This document shows positions 48,401-59,099 of a stretch of 64,000 nt of DNA, piece by piece. The position numbers and the translations under genes were made by a program. Where the stretch lies: the NCBI GenBank assembly GCA_943735955.1, contig OX030957.1:10405100-10469099 (forward strand), written 5' to 3'. The notes beneath the pieces are model-generated. The model was given only the letters and a program-made list of their open reading frames with translations. It had not been told where the DNA came from and did no database searches. Every line of letters begins with the position of its first letter. Positions within the stretch are counted from its first letter, which is position 1. This stretch comes from Piscicola geometra (taxonomy: Eukaryota > Annelida > Clitellata > Hirudinida > Piscicolidae).

Positions 48401-51400
48401 TCTGCAAACGCGATCTCAAACTTACGGGTATCGACCCTGGCAGATGGGAAGAGCTATCCGATGACCGGAGGGGCTGGCGCCAGACTGTCCACAAAGGCAT
48501 CAAAAAGGGCGAGGAAGAACGCTGGCAACATCTGGAATCTCGAAGGCAAAGAAAAAAAATGAGGCAGCAGAATCAGGCTCTCGATCCTTCATGCGACTTT
48601 ACCTGCAGCCGCATCAGCAGAGACTGTTGATCCAGGATCGGTCTGCTGAGCCACTCTAGAAGCTGCCGTCAAAGAACACACCAGAGCGCTATCATCATCT
48701 CACGAGATGGATGAATGCCAACCAGTGATGATTAAATTTTGTATTGGTAAAAACAAAGATTCTGTGGCAATGATGATCATGGTGATGTGGGTGAGGTTGG
48801 ATTATTAAAGTTGATTTTTAAAATAAAAATTGATATATATACATATATTGGGAGGGGTATAAAAACCTGTTTTATTTACCAATTTTATTTGAAAACGCTT
48901 TTGAATTAGTAAAAAGCGCTATAGAAATATTTTTGATTGATTGATTGAAACATTGGTGGAAAACTAAAAAATTAACTGAGCATACTGACCATTGTTGATG
49001 CGATGAATTGGCAGCACTCCAATGACCGTAACAGACTTTGAAGACACTTTATATCTTTTTTCATTTAATTGGCTAGAAATAGGTGATGTTCAACTGAAAA
49101 AAGATGTTATATTCTGGCTTAAAGACAATAAGCGTATTGGCATTGGTCAAGTCCATTAACACAGCTGGAAAACCGATTCTACAAGAGCTGTTATTTAAAG
49201 CTGTCATTTTTTAACCTTAAAAAATAGAACAGATATTTTGTTTCAATAAGCAGAAATATTCTAATCTTGTATGTTTTTCTTATCCTTCACCGCCTTAAAT
49301 ATTATACCAGTGAAAAATAATTTAAATCCTAAAATTTTTATAAATGGTTTAAGCTTAATTACGTAAATAAATTTGATAAAATCCTTTTCATTAAAATCTT
49401 TATCATTTTGAATTATTTTTATATAAAGTTGAACATTTAATTGTTCAAATAAACTAGCATTAAAAAAATTATAGAAATAAATCAAATTTGTTTTAAAATT
49501 TTGGAAATTTAATTTTGACTTTTCTAGAGTAATTGTTCAATTATAATCCTGGTTTGAAGTTAAATATTTTAAAATACATACAGTGTTTAACCATGGTTCT
49601 TATGCACCACAAAATTCAACTTGCTCATCTCCATCAGAATAATCTGTACCAGTGGTTTTTAGTGGTTGATTTATTAGCTCATGATCAAGCGTAACAGCTG
49701 ATAAACTACATCGTATTTTTTTTAATTTAAGACAATTATAAACGGATATTCAAAATGTCTATTGACAAATTCAAAATTCTGAAAATAATGAAATTTGTTA
49801 TGAAGTGTTCAAAAGTCTTTGTGGCCGAATATCTTTTAAGCAGCCAAAAAATAGCTGAAAATGAAGTAATTAGGATATTCGCCTAAAATTCATGTCTGCC
49901 AACTATAAAACTATAAAAATCGGCTGGCAGATCACCTTACAGATAATCTCTAAAATATAGAATGACTTTGTAGTTACAAATAGGACTAACTAACGTGCCA
50001 GACTACCTTACTGACCTCTTTCTTTTCGTTTATTTTTGATTTCTAATTATCTCACTATCTTTATCATTTTGAATTATTTTTCATTTTCCGCACACCCTCT
50101 TTAACATTTTTTAGAACTTCTGTTTCTTTGCAGTTAAAATCATCTCTGAACCTAATGCAATTAATTCTATCTAACACTTCACCTCGGCATGCAGTCATCG
50201 TATGCAGACTGCAAGGCCATTGTGGACGCATGCAAGGAGGCCAACGTCATGCTGGCTGTTGGCCATGTTTTGAGGTGTGTATCCCACCATTCAACCATTG
50301 ATTTTCTTCAACCATGTATTCTTTTAAAAGTCTTCATAGTTTTTCATCCATACCATCTATTTATTGATCATTTATAATAATCTGACAACTGTTCATTCAT
50401 CTATGCATGCATGCATTCAGGTACCATTCTCATGCACTCCTCATCAAGGAACTCATAAGGAATGGAACCATTGGAGACGTTGTCAACATCCAGCACATGG
50501 AACCTGTATGTTGAATAACTTAATTATAGACTATAATTTATAGTAGAAAATAATATTACCGTGTTTTATGAATTATCAAAAGCATCTTTTAATTTCGCAT
50601 TTCATTATATAATTTTTTTCAAAGTTTTTAAAAGTAATCTCTTAAAAATATATATAGGGGGAGGTTGCACAAGATGGATTTTTACAAGTAGTCTCATAGC
50701 TCAATTGCATAAGCAATAACGTAAATTAAAATTTACCCAGTCATTGTATTGACTCTTTGTCTAACTATATCAACTGTAACATAAGAAATAAAGGAAAAAA
50801 ATATGAACACTAAAAAATTTCATTTTTAGCAACTGGGTTCCCAAGATAGAATGCTTAGTTGCCTAGGATAAAATCATATTGTATGTCATGAAAATTGTAA
50901 TTCAAACATTTTAATTATTATCCGACTATCTTATTCATCTGAAGAAATACTTTTTTCCGCTCACTCAATACTGATCATTCCAAAAAATCCTTATTTCTTC
51001 AGTTTCCAGTTCATTCTCAAAAGCGTCATCAAATGTCTCTTAAAAACGCTTTAAATTTTTTAAAGAACTTTTAGAAATCCATTTTCAAAGTAAACTTTTT
51101 GGAATAACCTGAGTATCTCGCTTTACCCAGAATTTTTTTTTTGCACTTTACTTTTAGCCTCAACCATTGCAAACCTCTAGTTTACAGTTTATTGACATGA
51201 AATTTTAAATTTAACTATATATAGTCTACTATACTCATTATAGTCTATATAGGTTCATCATATCCCGAGATGCACGAATGCCAGAGACAGAATTATAAAT
51301 GTCTGAAATCTCTTCCTAGGTTTTATCTCATGCAATCATTCATGTTTCATCTTAGGCAACTATGACCATGCTACACATCCATGTTTACAACATGCTAGTC

Positions 51401-54400
51401 ACTCAGTTATTAATTATACTACTTGCACATAATGAAGCTGTAGTACATCATCTAATTAATTATAATAAGATGAAATTGTACTCCTTTGGATTAGAGGAAA
51501 AAACAGCAAAACGTTTTCTCCTAACTTCATAACTATTCTTTTAGAAATCAGTTTTTAAATTATTATAATTGAACGAGGCAACTTTCAGAAAGAAACCAAC
51601 ATACAAATGTGCTTAGAAGACGGATGCATGAATAGAAAATGAAAGAAAACTTTTTTTATACATCGCATAGCTGTGAATAAGCTCGTTCCATCTTAGGAAC
51701 TGGTTCATTTTGAGCAACTTCCCCCTAGTAGTGCGTACTAGGACAAAGTGTCACGGACAAAGTGTCACGGAAAAAATGTCACGGACAAAATGTCATGGAC
51801 AAAATGTCCTGGACAAAATGTCCTGGACAAAATGTCCTGGACAAAATGTCACGGACAAAATGTCACGGACAAAATGTCACGGACAAAATGTCACGGATAA
51901 ATTGTCACGGACATAATGCAATACAGTTATTAAATGCGTTAGTTTATTTTAAATGCTTTAAATTTACTAAAGACGTTAATCGATTAACGCGTTAATCGAA
52001 ATTTAACTTAGATTAAAGCACAGCTCTACTAAATAACCAGAATTTGTAAACATAACAAAGAGAAATCTAATCCAATACATTTTTTTTTTATTGTTTCCGT
52101 TTTTTCCGTTCCCGATTTGAATGTTGATTTCCGTCTCGTCCCAGAAACCTATTTTCGGTTTCTTATTTCTTCCGTCCTGATTTTAGTTTTAATTTCCGCG
52201 GGTACTCGGTCAGATCGGGTACCCGGTCCGACCTTTTATACACACACATACACAGATAGGTTTTTGGCACTTTTGCCACTCATTTGTGAGAGGAAATTGG
52301 GCCAAGACTGAATCAAGCAACCCCCTTTTGCTGTCGAAGTGCTGTCATGATCTTGATCTTATCGACATGTGGATGGAGGACCAAGGTAGTTGTGAGAGAG
52401 TCTCATCGTTTGGCTCGCTAGTTCACTTCAGAAAGGAGAACAAGGTTGTGGCGTGTTGTTGTTCGATGGTGTTTAGGGTGTGGTGATGGGTGACCAGAAA
52501 GATGCGCAACTAAAAATAGTGCATCGGAAAATTGCGCACACAGAAGTATGCGTATTTTTCTGTCGGGAGGTAGTTGTGCTTTGGTGCCAACCATAATATG
52601 GGTTTTTTCCGATTTTGTAGTGTTGAGTTTCAGGTTGTTGCTTTTGGTTGTTGGGAATTGTAATTGGCTCATTTTAAACCTAAACAGATATTAATGAATT
52701 TGCTCACTAATTAATAAGCTACTAATTTTCGCGCACATGACGATTATGTTCAAAGCATTTCCTACCTACACGAGCTACTTTCCCATAACTTGTGTGATGC
52801 ATCCTAATGCCCCGACAGCCCAAGGGCTCTTCAGACAGATGTGTGACGTGTGCAGTGGAGGAGGACTGTGCCTCGTCTGCCAAGAAACTCTACTTGAATT
52901 ACATCCAGAAAGTTATCCATCTCACTCATCACTCACTCAATCATTTCTTCATTCAACATTTTGTCATTTCTTATGCTCTTCTTCTTCACTTTCATTTTTT
53001 TCACTTTCTTTTCTTTTTTTCCTCGCTCAGGGTTGGAAAGGTTTTCCAGTAAGCATTATCACTGACGAGCCCACTGTGGAGAGTGTCACTGAGGCCATCA
53101 CTAATGGACCCTATGGAAGGTAGAGAAAAGAATGAAAGGTGGAGAGAAAAAAGTTTGTTTGAAGAAATGAAGGTTATGTTAGGCTGGAGGTTAATGATGG
53201 TTTTTGTAAAAATGCCACAAAGGTGTGTGTATGCAAGTGACAATGACGTGTGTGACCACCAGGTAACCAATCAATGTTTTGATTCAAAAGCGTTCTAATG
53301 GTTTAGAATCTTTAATGAGTGTCTTAAGGGTCTTTTTTTTAACCACTCGTTGACTTTTCTCTGTCTTCGTCTGCTACAACCGCTATCACTCTACTACCAT
53401 TTCCTCAACCGTCACTGCAAGGAAGTCATACTGCAGTACGACAAAGGAGCCACTGCTTGCTTGACCACCTCGGCATTTACTCAGGCATTATGCGTTCGCA
53501 AAGTCAACATCTGTGGAACGAAAGTACTTGTTATAAGACTTTTCTGTAATTTTAGTACAATTTTCACTACCTTATTATAAATGGCGAGTCCATGAATGAT
53601 GCGAATGTAAAGAATGGATACATGGTGGGATGGCACTTTATCAGGGAGAGATCAAGAGTAACTTCGATGAAGACAGTATCAGCGTCCACAATTTTCTCAG
53701 CAAACAGACCAGTGAGATATGCTGTTGCACTACAGTCAGTTACCCCTACATTAAGGCATTTCGTTGAATTATATTCATGCTTTTTCAGCAAAACATGAAG
53801 TAGCAAGGATCAACGGACATTCTGAATGCGACTATCAAGCCGTCAGCACCTTTGTACAAGCCATCAAGGTGATTCCACACATACAAGACACAAACATAAA
53901 CACATACATACATAAGGGTTTTTATAAAATCTGAAAGTTTTAGGAGATTATTAATCAACCCTTCGATGTGTGATACCAGTTTAAAAAATGCGATATATTA
54001 AAAGTGTACTGATTTGTTAAACAGGCGCAAAGACTCAAAATTGTTAATATATGTCAAAGCCTGCGATAGCCATATCGATCGCGAAAAAAAGCTGTAAAGC
54101 TAATAAAGTTGTAAATACTTTATTATCGATCATTTTATTCAAAGTAAATATATAAAAAAATCGTGACAAACTCGAGTTTAAATTTTGAATTAACGCAACT
54201 CCACATTCAGTCATAGTGCTCTTTATAAAAGAGTTTTAAACGATTCTGAAATTGCTAAAATGTGTTTAATAAGCACATCTGTGCATTAAACATTTTTGAG
54301 TACAACTACCATCAAAAGCTTTTTCTCTAGAATGACAGAATTATCAAGAGTATACCTATTTATGTATTTACTTAGATAAACTTTAGAAAACGTGTTTTGT

Positions 54401-55047
54401 CGAATTTTTGGTTTAAATGTTACAAATCCTAAATTTTGAACGTTTTGTGCCAGTTCAAATATTATTTTGTTGAAAAAAAGTATTCTGGCCAATGAATTAT
54501 TATGTTACGCATGATGTTATGATAATCGAAAAAAAAGTACTAAAATTTCAACATGTGAGATAAAAACACTCTAAACATACACGCATACATACACACATAA
54601 ATACATACATAAACACATACATACATACATACATACATACATACATACATACATACATACATACATACATACATACATACATACATACATACATACATAC
54701 ATAAATACGTACATACATACATACATACGTACATACATACATACATACGAACATACATACATACATACATACATACATACATACATACATACATACATAC
54801 ATACATACATACATACATACATACATACATACATACATACATACATACATACATACATACATTTATACATTCATACATACATACATACATACATACATAC
54901 ATACATACATACACACATACATACATACATACATACATACATACATACATACATACATACATACATACATACATACATACATACATACATACATACATAC
55001 ATACATACATACATTCATACATACATGAATACACGCGCACGTCCATA

Positions 55048-55143
<96 letters not shown>

Positions 55144-56520
55144 ACACACACACACACACACCTACACACTAGAGGTCGGACCGGGTACCCGCGGGAACGG
55201 AAATGAAAATTAATTTCAGAACGGAAAAAGTCGGGAACCGGGAATAGGTTTTCGGGACGGGAATCAACATCCAAATAGGTAACGGAAAAAATGGGAACGG
55301 GAATCAACTTTTAAATCGGGAATGGGAAAAAACGGCAATAAAAGTTATTTGGATTGGATTCTTTAACAATTATTCTTCAGAAAACTTCTATGTATGGAAA
55401 TCTCTATTTCATCAATAATCTGTACTTAAATAAGTCTTAAATGCGATAGAAATGTATAACGAAGCCAACATTGCATTCAATGTCAAAATCTCCAACATTA
55501 CATTTGAAGCTGTTATGGCGAGTCCAAACATTAGGAAGATTAGAACAAATGGCTGATGATGAAAACTTGTCAGATTAAATCAAACTGGTCAGTTATATTA
55601 TTTTATTTTATAAATAAATACTTTAAATTTGAATTTTTGATTTCCAGTTGATTGCTAAGTTGATCATTTTAACAAAAGAAAAGATGCCCATTGATTTTAT
55701 TCATATGGCAGCATGTCTGTTGCATCCCCAGTATAAAAGAATAATAAGAAAAAAATTTGGGGTAGAAAAAGAAATACATACCAAAACATTTGTATGAGAA
55801 AATTTAATTCTATTTTTTACAGCCAGTCCAAGCTGCAGTGCCCTTGAGAAATTAAAAAAATGATGGTTATTTAGAACTATTATTTTTGTTTTCATCAAAT
55901 TATACAAATGATTTTATTTTTTCAGTTGTGCTAAATAAGAATGTTGTCAAAAAACATATTTTTAACATTATTGAGAAACTAATAATAATGAACAAAAATG
56001 AAAATTCAGAAGAGGATGAATTTCACAAATATTCACAATTACGTCCCACCAAAATTGAAGATTATAAAGATGTTTTGTTTAATTGGAGTAAATAAAAAAA
56101 ATTTCAATACTACAAGAAGAAGCCAAAATTTTATTTTGTATACCTGCAAGTTCTATTCCCAGTGAACGACTATTTTCAACATGAGGTATTCATCCCAACA
56201 TCATCTAATTTAAAGCTAAAACTCTTGACGGTTTAACCCCTGTGAAAAGCAATAAAGACTTGATTGAATTACTTAAATAACAATGACTAACTTCAATACT
56301 TTCATTTCAATGAATATATGATATTTAAATTCTTGTTTACAAAAATAAATATTCTCTGACTTTCAAATAAGAAGTGTTAGGGCTAGCAAGCTGGGAACCG
56401 GTGAACAGGGCAGCAAAAATGAATGAAAAAACACATTTTTTTCTTCGGGAATGGGTTGGAGCAGGGAATCGAGTTGCAGGAACGGGGCGGGCCGGGAATG
56501 AAAAAGCGTCCATGTCCGAC

Positions 56521-56602
<82 letters not shown>

Positions 56603-56758
56603 ACACACACACACATGAAAAAGGAAAAGAATGAAAAGCTGATATTGACGGGGCCTGAGGAGAGTCTCAGAAGCCACTTGATCTGCTTCGCTGCAGAGGA
56701 GGCCAGGATTCGTGGGAGAGTGGTCAAACCCAGTGAAATCCTCATGAGCACGTCATGA
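42403..56758 (+). CDS. Gfo/Idh/MocA-family NAD(P)-dependent oxidoreductase, complete, 14 exons
   Basis: Exons: 42403-42489, 42635-42719, 43171-43244, 43387-43446, 50195-50274, 50421-50505, 52256-52444, 52819-52911, 53031-53119, 53223-53262, 53422-53523, 53645-53711, 53789-53868, 56639-56758. All phases fit; 416 residues, normal for the family. The N-terminal Rossmann fold has GIVVGAGNRG and VGVAEPREFRR, the family's EKP motif is in FLEKPMA, and the C-terminal domain has GHVLRYHSHALLIKELI, FWHFCHSFVRGNW and SKCCHDLDLIDMW (His/Asp of the active-site region). A Cys cluster (DRCVTCAVEEDC) follows, then NGPYGRCVYASDNDV, GHSECDYQAVSTFV and LTGPEESLRSHL. Relatives are annotated as StrI-like oxidoreductases; the substrate in animals is unknown to me. 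Introns 4, 6 and 13 are swollen by transposons. The last acceptor (AATGAAAAG) lacks a pyrimidine tract. Confidence 0.92.
42813..42861. repeat. Perfect palindrome, 22-bp arms, 5-base loop
   Basis: AATAAACATCAATGGTGTAT begins the left arm (42813-42834); the right arm (42840-42861) is its exact complement, with GTAAA between. It lies in intron 2 of the oxidoreductase gene, 90 bp after exon 2. Confidence 0.93.
43782..44678. mobile_element. MITE with GACCGGGGCAAGATGAC termini
   Basis: Left GACCGGGGCAAGATGAC (43787) and right GTCATCTTGTCCCGGTC (44659) are inverted. Further copies of GGGGCAAGAT occur inside (near 44047, and inverted near 44340). No transposase. Exact ends are uncertain and no target duplication was established. 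Intron 4 of the oxidoreductase gene. Confidence 0.7.
45208..48723 (+). mobile_element. Non-LTR retrotransposon (APE endonuclease + RT), with 11-bp target-site duplication
   Basis: Flanks agtgatgatta at 45197-45207 and 48724-48734 are identical. A GC-rich 5' region (45208-45520) precedes the coding part. Endonuclease pieces: LNVDVAALQETRLPESGSL about 45640, a GVGFAIK region, LYLLGDFNARVGSDHD about 45970 and HWHQLDLIITRHNSL about 46180. Reverse transcriptase: DALKSGKAPGDDGIPPEIIK about 46985, LYKNKGDRIDCNNYRS about 47150, FIDLTKAFDLVSRNGLF about 47380, and the catalytic box read as FDDDAAL about 47737. C-terminus: LYDELATGHRPVGRPQLRFK about 48340. Several frameshifts and stops break it. It ends near a small hairpin CATCTCACGAGATG. 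The element is nearly full length and lies in intron 4 of the oxidoreductase gene. Confidence 0.93.
48850..48956 (+). mobile_element. CR1-like LINE 3' end with (TTGA)n tail
   Basis: AAAAAGCGCTATAGAAAT followed by TTGATTGATTGATTGA, shared with the inverted copy ending at 36061. Only the extreme 3' end is present. Confidence 0.65.
48960..50190. other. Right part of oxidoreductase intron 4, nothing recognised
   Basis: AT-rich sequence between the CR1 tail and exon 5. No element ends or exons were recognised. Confidence 0.5.
50657..51725. mobile_element. Tc1/mariner-like MITE flanked by TA
   Basis: Left GGGGGAGGTTGCACAAGATG and right TTTTGAGCAACTTCCCCC are inverted, with TA on each side (50655-50656 and 51726-51727). 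Inner copies of CATCTTAGG/CCTAGGATAAAAT-like blocks recur. No transposase frame. Intron 6 of the oxidoreductase gene. Confidence 0.75.
51738..51915. repeat. 14-bp minisatellite, about 12 copies
   Basis: Tandem units of GGACAAAATGTCAC; the core GACA..TGTC is itself an inverted repeat. It starts 12 bp after the neighbouring MITE. Confidence 0.93.
51970..52022 (-). mobile_element. Terminal fragment of the 3162-type hAT family
   Basis: The inverted sequence reads TAGAGCTGTGCTTTAATCTA and continues with TTTCGATTAACGCGTTAA, matching 3162-3206. Only one terminus is present. Confidence 0.85.
52085..52238 (-). mobile_element. Terminal fragment of the 55170-type hAT family, next to a splice acceptor
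   Basis: The inverted sequence begins AAGGTCGGACCGGGTACCCG and continues with CGGAAAT, AATAGGTTT and GAATCAACAT-like blocks as in 55170-55330. Its outer end lies about 18 bp before exon 7 of the oxidoreductase gene (52256). Confidence 0.85.
54582..55025. repeat. (ATAC)n microsatellite, about 440 bp
   Basis: Tetranucleotide CATA/ATAC repeat with scattered point changes, in intron 13 of the oxidoreductase gene. The Met-Tyr-Val-Cys frames across it are artefacts. Confidence 0.97.
55050..55168. repeat. (CA)n microsatellite, left part, interrupted by a hAT element
   Basis: CA dinucleotides up to the hAT end at 55170; the repeat resumes at 56526. Confidence 0.95.
55170..56525 (+). mobile_element. 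hAT transposon remnant inserted in a CA microsatellite
   Basis: Left end TAGAGGTCGGACCGGGTACC, right end CATGTCCGACCTCTA. Near each end lie GGGAACGGGAAT-like repeats. Coding remains: KMPIDFIHMAACLLHPQYKR (about 55682-55740), EDEFHKYSQLRPTKIEDYKD (about 56010-56070) and a C-terminal dimerisation-like part around 56150-56275 broken by stops. The target duplication cannot be read because both flanks are CA repeat. Confidence 0.85.
56526..56615. repeat. (CA)n microsatellite, right part
   Basis: Continues the repeat of 55050-55168 and ends 24 bp before the last exon of the oxidoreductase gene. Confidence 0.95.
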
Positions 56759-56759
56759 T

Positions 56760-57960
56760 TATGATCTACTGATTATGATGATGATGAGGCTGATGATAAA
56801 GATGAAGATGATGATGATGTTGAAAGTTATACGCTGATGATGATGACACTTTCTATGCAGTTTTCTCATTAAATTTGTTCTATTGCATTCCTTCTTTTAG
56901 CTTCGTATCAAAGCGATTTATTTTCTTGGTTTAAAGAGTTTACTTTTATCTTGCATAAGGTGATGATAATAATACTAAGAACAATAACAAATATATCCAT
57001 AAAAAGGATTTTCATAATAATTAAATCCTATATTTTTTTCAATCTGTAACTCTTGCAGTCGAAAATGTGTTCTTAAAACCATATGATGAGACTCGCTTTA
57101 GATACGCCCTAAATATTTTTTGGAAACGGGTGAAATTAACTAAAGAAAGTCGTAATAATATTTTTTTGTTCCAAAGATATTATTTTGTGTGATGAGAGGG
57201 AGATGGCAGTAATTTTTTATGACTGTTTCAGATCTGTTTATTAAACACCAGTTGATAAATAGTTGCATTTAATTCATTTGGACACTTTTGGATATTTGTT
57301 TACAGCTCTTTTAAATAAAATTTTGCCATTTTTTTAAAGAGTGGGCAGGGCTGGTTGAGCAAAGGTTACATCTTTTGAAGGCGTATTTGTTATATAAAGT
57401 TAGAAAGAAAAAAGATGGATCAAATTGTCATACTTTTGTTTTATATTTGCACAAACCCTAATTAAAGCTTAATTACTTTCAGAATAATAAAATTTCTGTG
57501 TTTGTTCTTATTTCAACATTGTTTGTTTTTTTACTTTTTTTAAACAAGTTTCATTGAAGAAGAGACTTAACTGACTTCATCAAAAAAGAATTGCAAAAAA
57601 ATTGTCATTAAAATATTCAATTTTTGATTTTTTTCGATCTGAAAACTTAAGACTCAATTTGAGATTTGTATCTTGGGATACGAATATTTAAAAGATGGTT
57701 TGAGATTTGTTCATGGAATTTTAAATTGAGATTTGCTCATCGATGATAAAAAACACGCATTGTAGAATATCCTTGATAAATCCATTCTTGAACCAAAGTC
57801 TTTTGTTTCCAAAACCCCTATTGTGAGGTTCAAACATGAAATTTGATAAACCAAACAACTCCTTAATGGATGTTTTGAAGAGTTTTATTTTTCATTAATT
57901 TGTAGAATCAATGTCTTATCACTATAAAGTCTGCTAAGAAGCATGTATCTCGAAATTTGA
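56760..57960. other. Downstream of the oxidoreductase gene, nothing recognised
   Basis: A GAT-rich low-complexity stretch (56770-56850) probably belongs to the 3' UTR. The rest is AT-rich with no recognisable exon. Confidence 0.45.
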
Positions 57961-57963
57961 AAA

Positions 57964-58086
57964 ATGGCTAAGCTATACTTGGTGCTTCTTATTGTTCTTG
58001 TCCTTGTCTTTCTTAATGAAGGTTTTAAACGATTCAAGATTGGCAATAACTTTATTACATATGAAAAATTCTTCAAACTAACTTAA
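57964..58086 (+). CDS. Candidate small secreted peptide or signal-peptide exon (40 residues)
   Basis: The ATG opens a strongly hydrophobic leader (MAKLYLVLLIVLVLVFLNEG) followed by a basic tail (FKRFKIG) and a stop. It could stand alone, or splice after residue 19 (AATGAAG|GT) to downstream exons. A possible splice to the exon-like frames at 58438 and 59025 has not been resolved: the phases fit the second (59025) but not the first. No homology recognised. Confidence 0.3.
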   Translation: MAKLYLVLLIVLVLVFLNEGFKRFKIGNNFITYEKFFKLT

Positions 58087-58437
58087 TTTTGCGTTTAATC
58101 TTAATTTATGACATTCATTATCCAAATATTCTGTTTAGGGATCACTTAAAAAACATAGTTCTCAAATTTATATAATGTTTTTTATAGTTAATAATTTGTG
58201 AAACAACTGATAAAAAATATTAGTTTCATATTTACAGGCCTTCTTGATTGTTAAATTGTTCATGTAGACAATTATCGAAGACCAAGTCAGACTTGCAGCT
58301 GCCTAGTTTGTTAAAATTTTAAATAAACACAGTTTCTCTCTCCATTAATTGAAATGAACACTTTTTACCAGTTATTTAACATTGAAAGTTTCCATAATAC
58401 TTATGGAAAAAATTTAATAACATAAATTTGATTTCAG

Positions 58438-58515
58438 AACAACAAACCGTGTCCCGTAGGCACATTTTGCAAGCTTAATAGTGATAGCATAAGAGAATGT
58501 ATTGATAGTGATTAA
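58438..58515 (+). CDS. Exon-like frame, Cys-containing C-terminal peptide
   Basis: A good acceptor (TTTGATTTCAG) precedes a 25-residue frame starting NNKPCPVGTFCKLNSDSIRE and ending at TAA. It resembles the frame at 59025-59098 (shared PVG, a Cys, then N/S-A/S-I-R/K). No family recognised. Confidence 0.3.
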   Translation, partial: NNKPCPVGTFCKLNSDSIRECIDSD

Positions 58516-59024
58516 TTATTAGTTATATATTTTTTATATGTTTAAATGAGTTAATTTTTAAATTCATTTTAAAAAAAAATTTTAAAGTTTTATTTTTACT
58601 TTTTTTAGTTACTTATAGATTAATTAAGTAATGCTTTCCCAAAATTTTAATAGAAGGTTCGCATTCAGTGAATATTTGTGAAAATTCAACAAAATATTAA
58701 CATTCCCATCAAAATTTTATACATTGCAAAGAAGCTCTGGCATAAAATTTGAATTATATGTAAATTAATTTCATTTAATGTGAAAATTTTTTGTGTTTTT
58801 TAAGTGAATTATCAGAGGTTTATCATGAACCACAGCATTCACCTCAAGGGGATAAACGCGAATCCCTGGAACCCCTAGAAAAGCATCACTAGATTCTATA
58901 TATTCTATGTATAGAAACAGCAAACTTCAAACAGCTACTCAAACATATTGTATTTCATGAAATTCATTAAACTTCTAAATTAAAAGTTTTTTACAACATT
59001 TATTTACTCTTTATTCTTATCCAG

Positions 59025-59098
59025 TCAGCATGCCAGTTGGTAAGTGTAGCACAGTCGATAACGCCATAAAAGGATTTCCAGAAGGTGACGAGCTTTAA
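59025..59098 (+). CDS. Exon-like frame, paralogous to 58438-58515
   Basis: Acceptor TCTTTATTCTTATCCAG precedes a frame containing MPVGKCSTVDNAIKGF and ending GDEL before TAA. If it is spliced from the hydrophobic exon at 57964, the phase (one base carried) agrees. Expression is unproven. Confidence 0.3.
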
Positions 59099-59099
59099 G

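Noticed and set aside
54540..55307. 255-codon Met-Tyr-Val-Cys frame on the minus strand
   Set aside because: It is a translation of the ATAC and CA microsatellites.
42403..56758. Bacterial contamination or very recent horizontal transfer of the oxidoreductase
   Set aside because: Fourteen phase-consistent exons and introns full of local repeat families show a resident eukaryotic gene.
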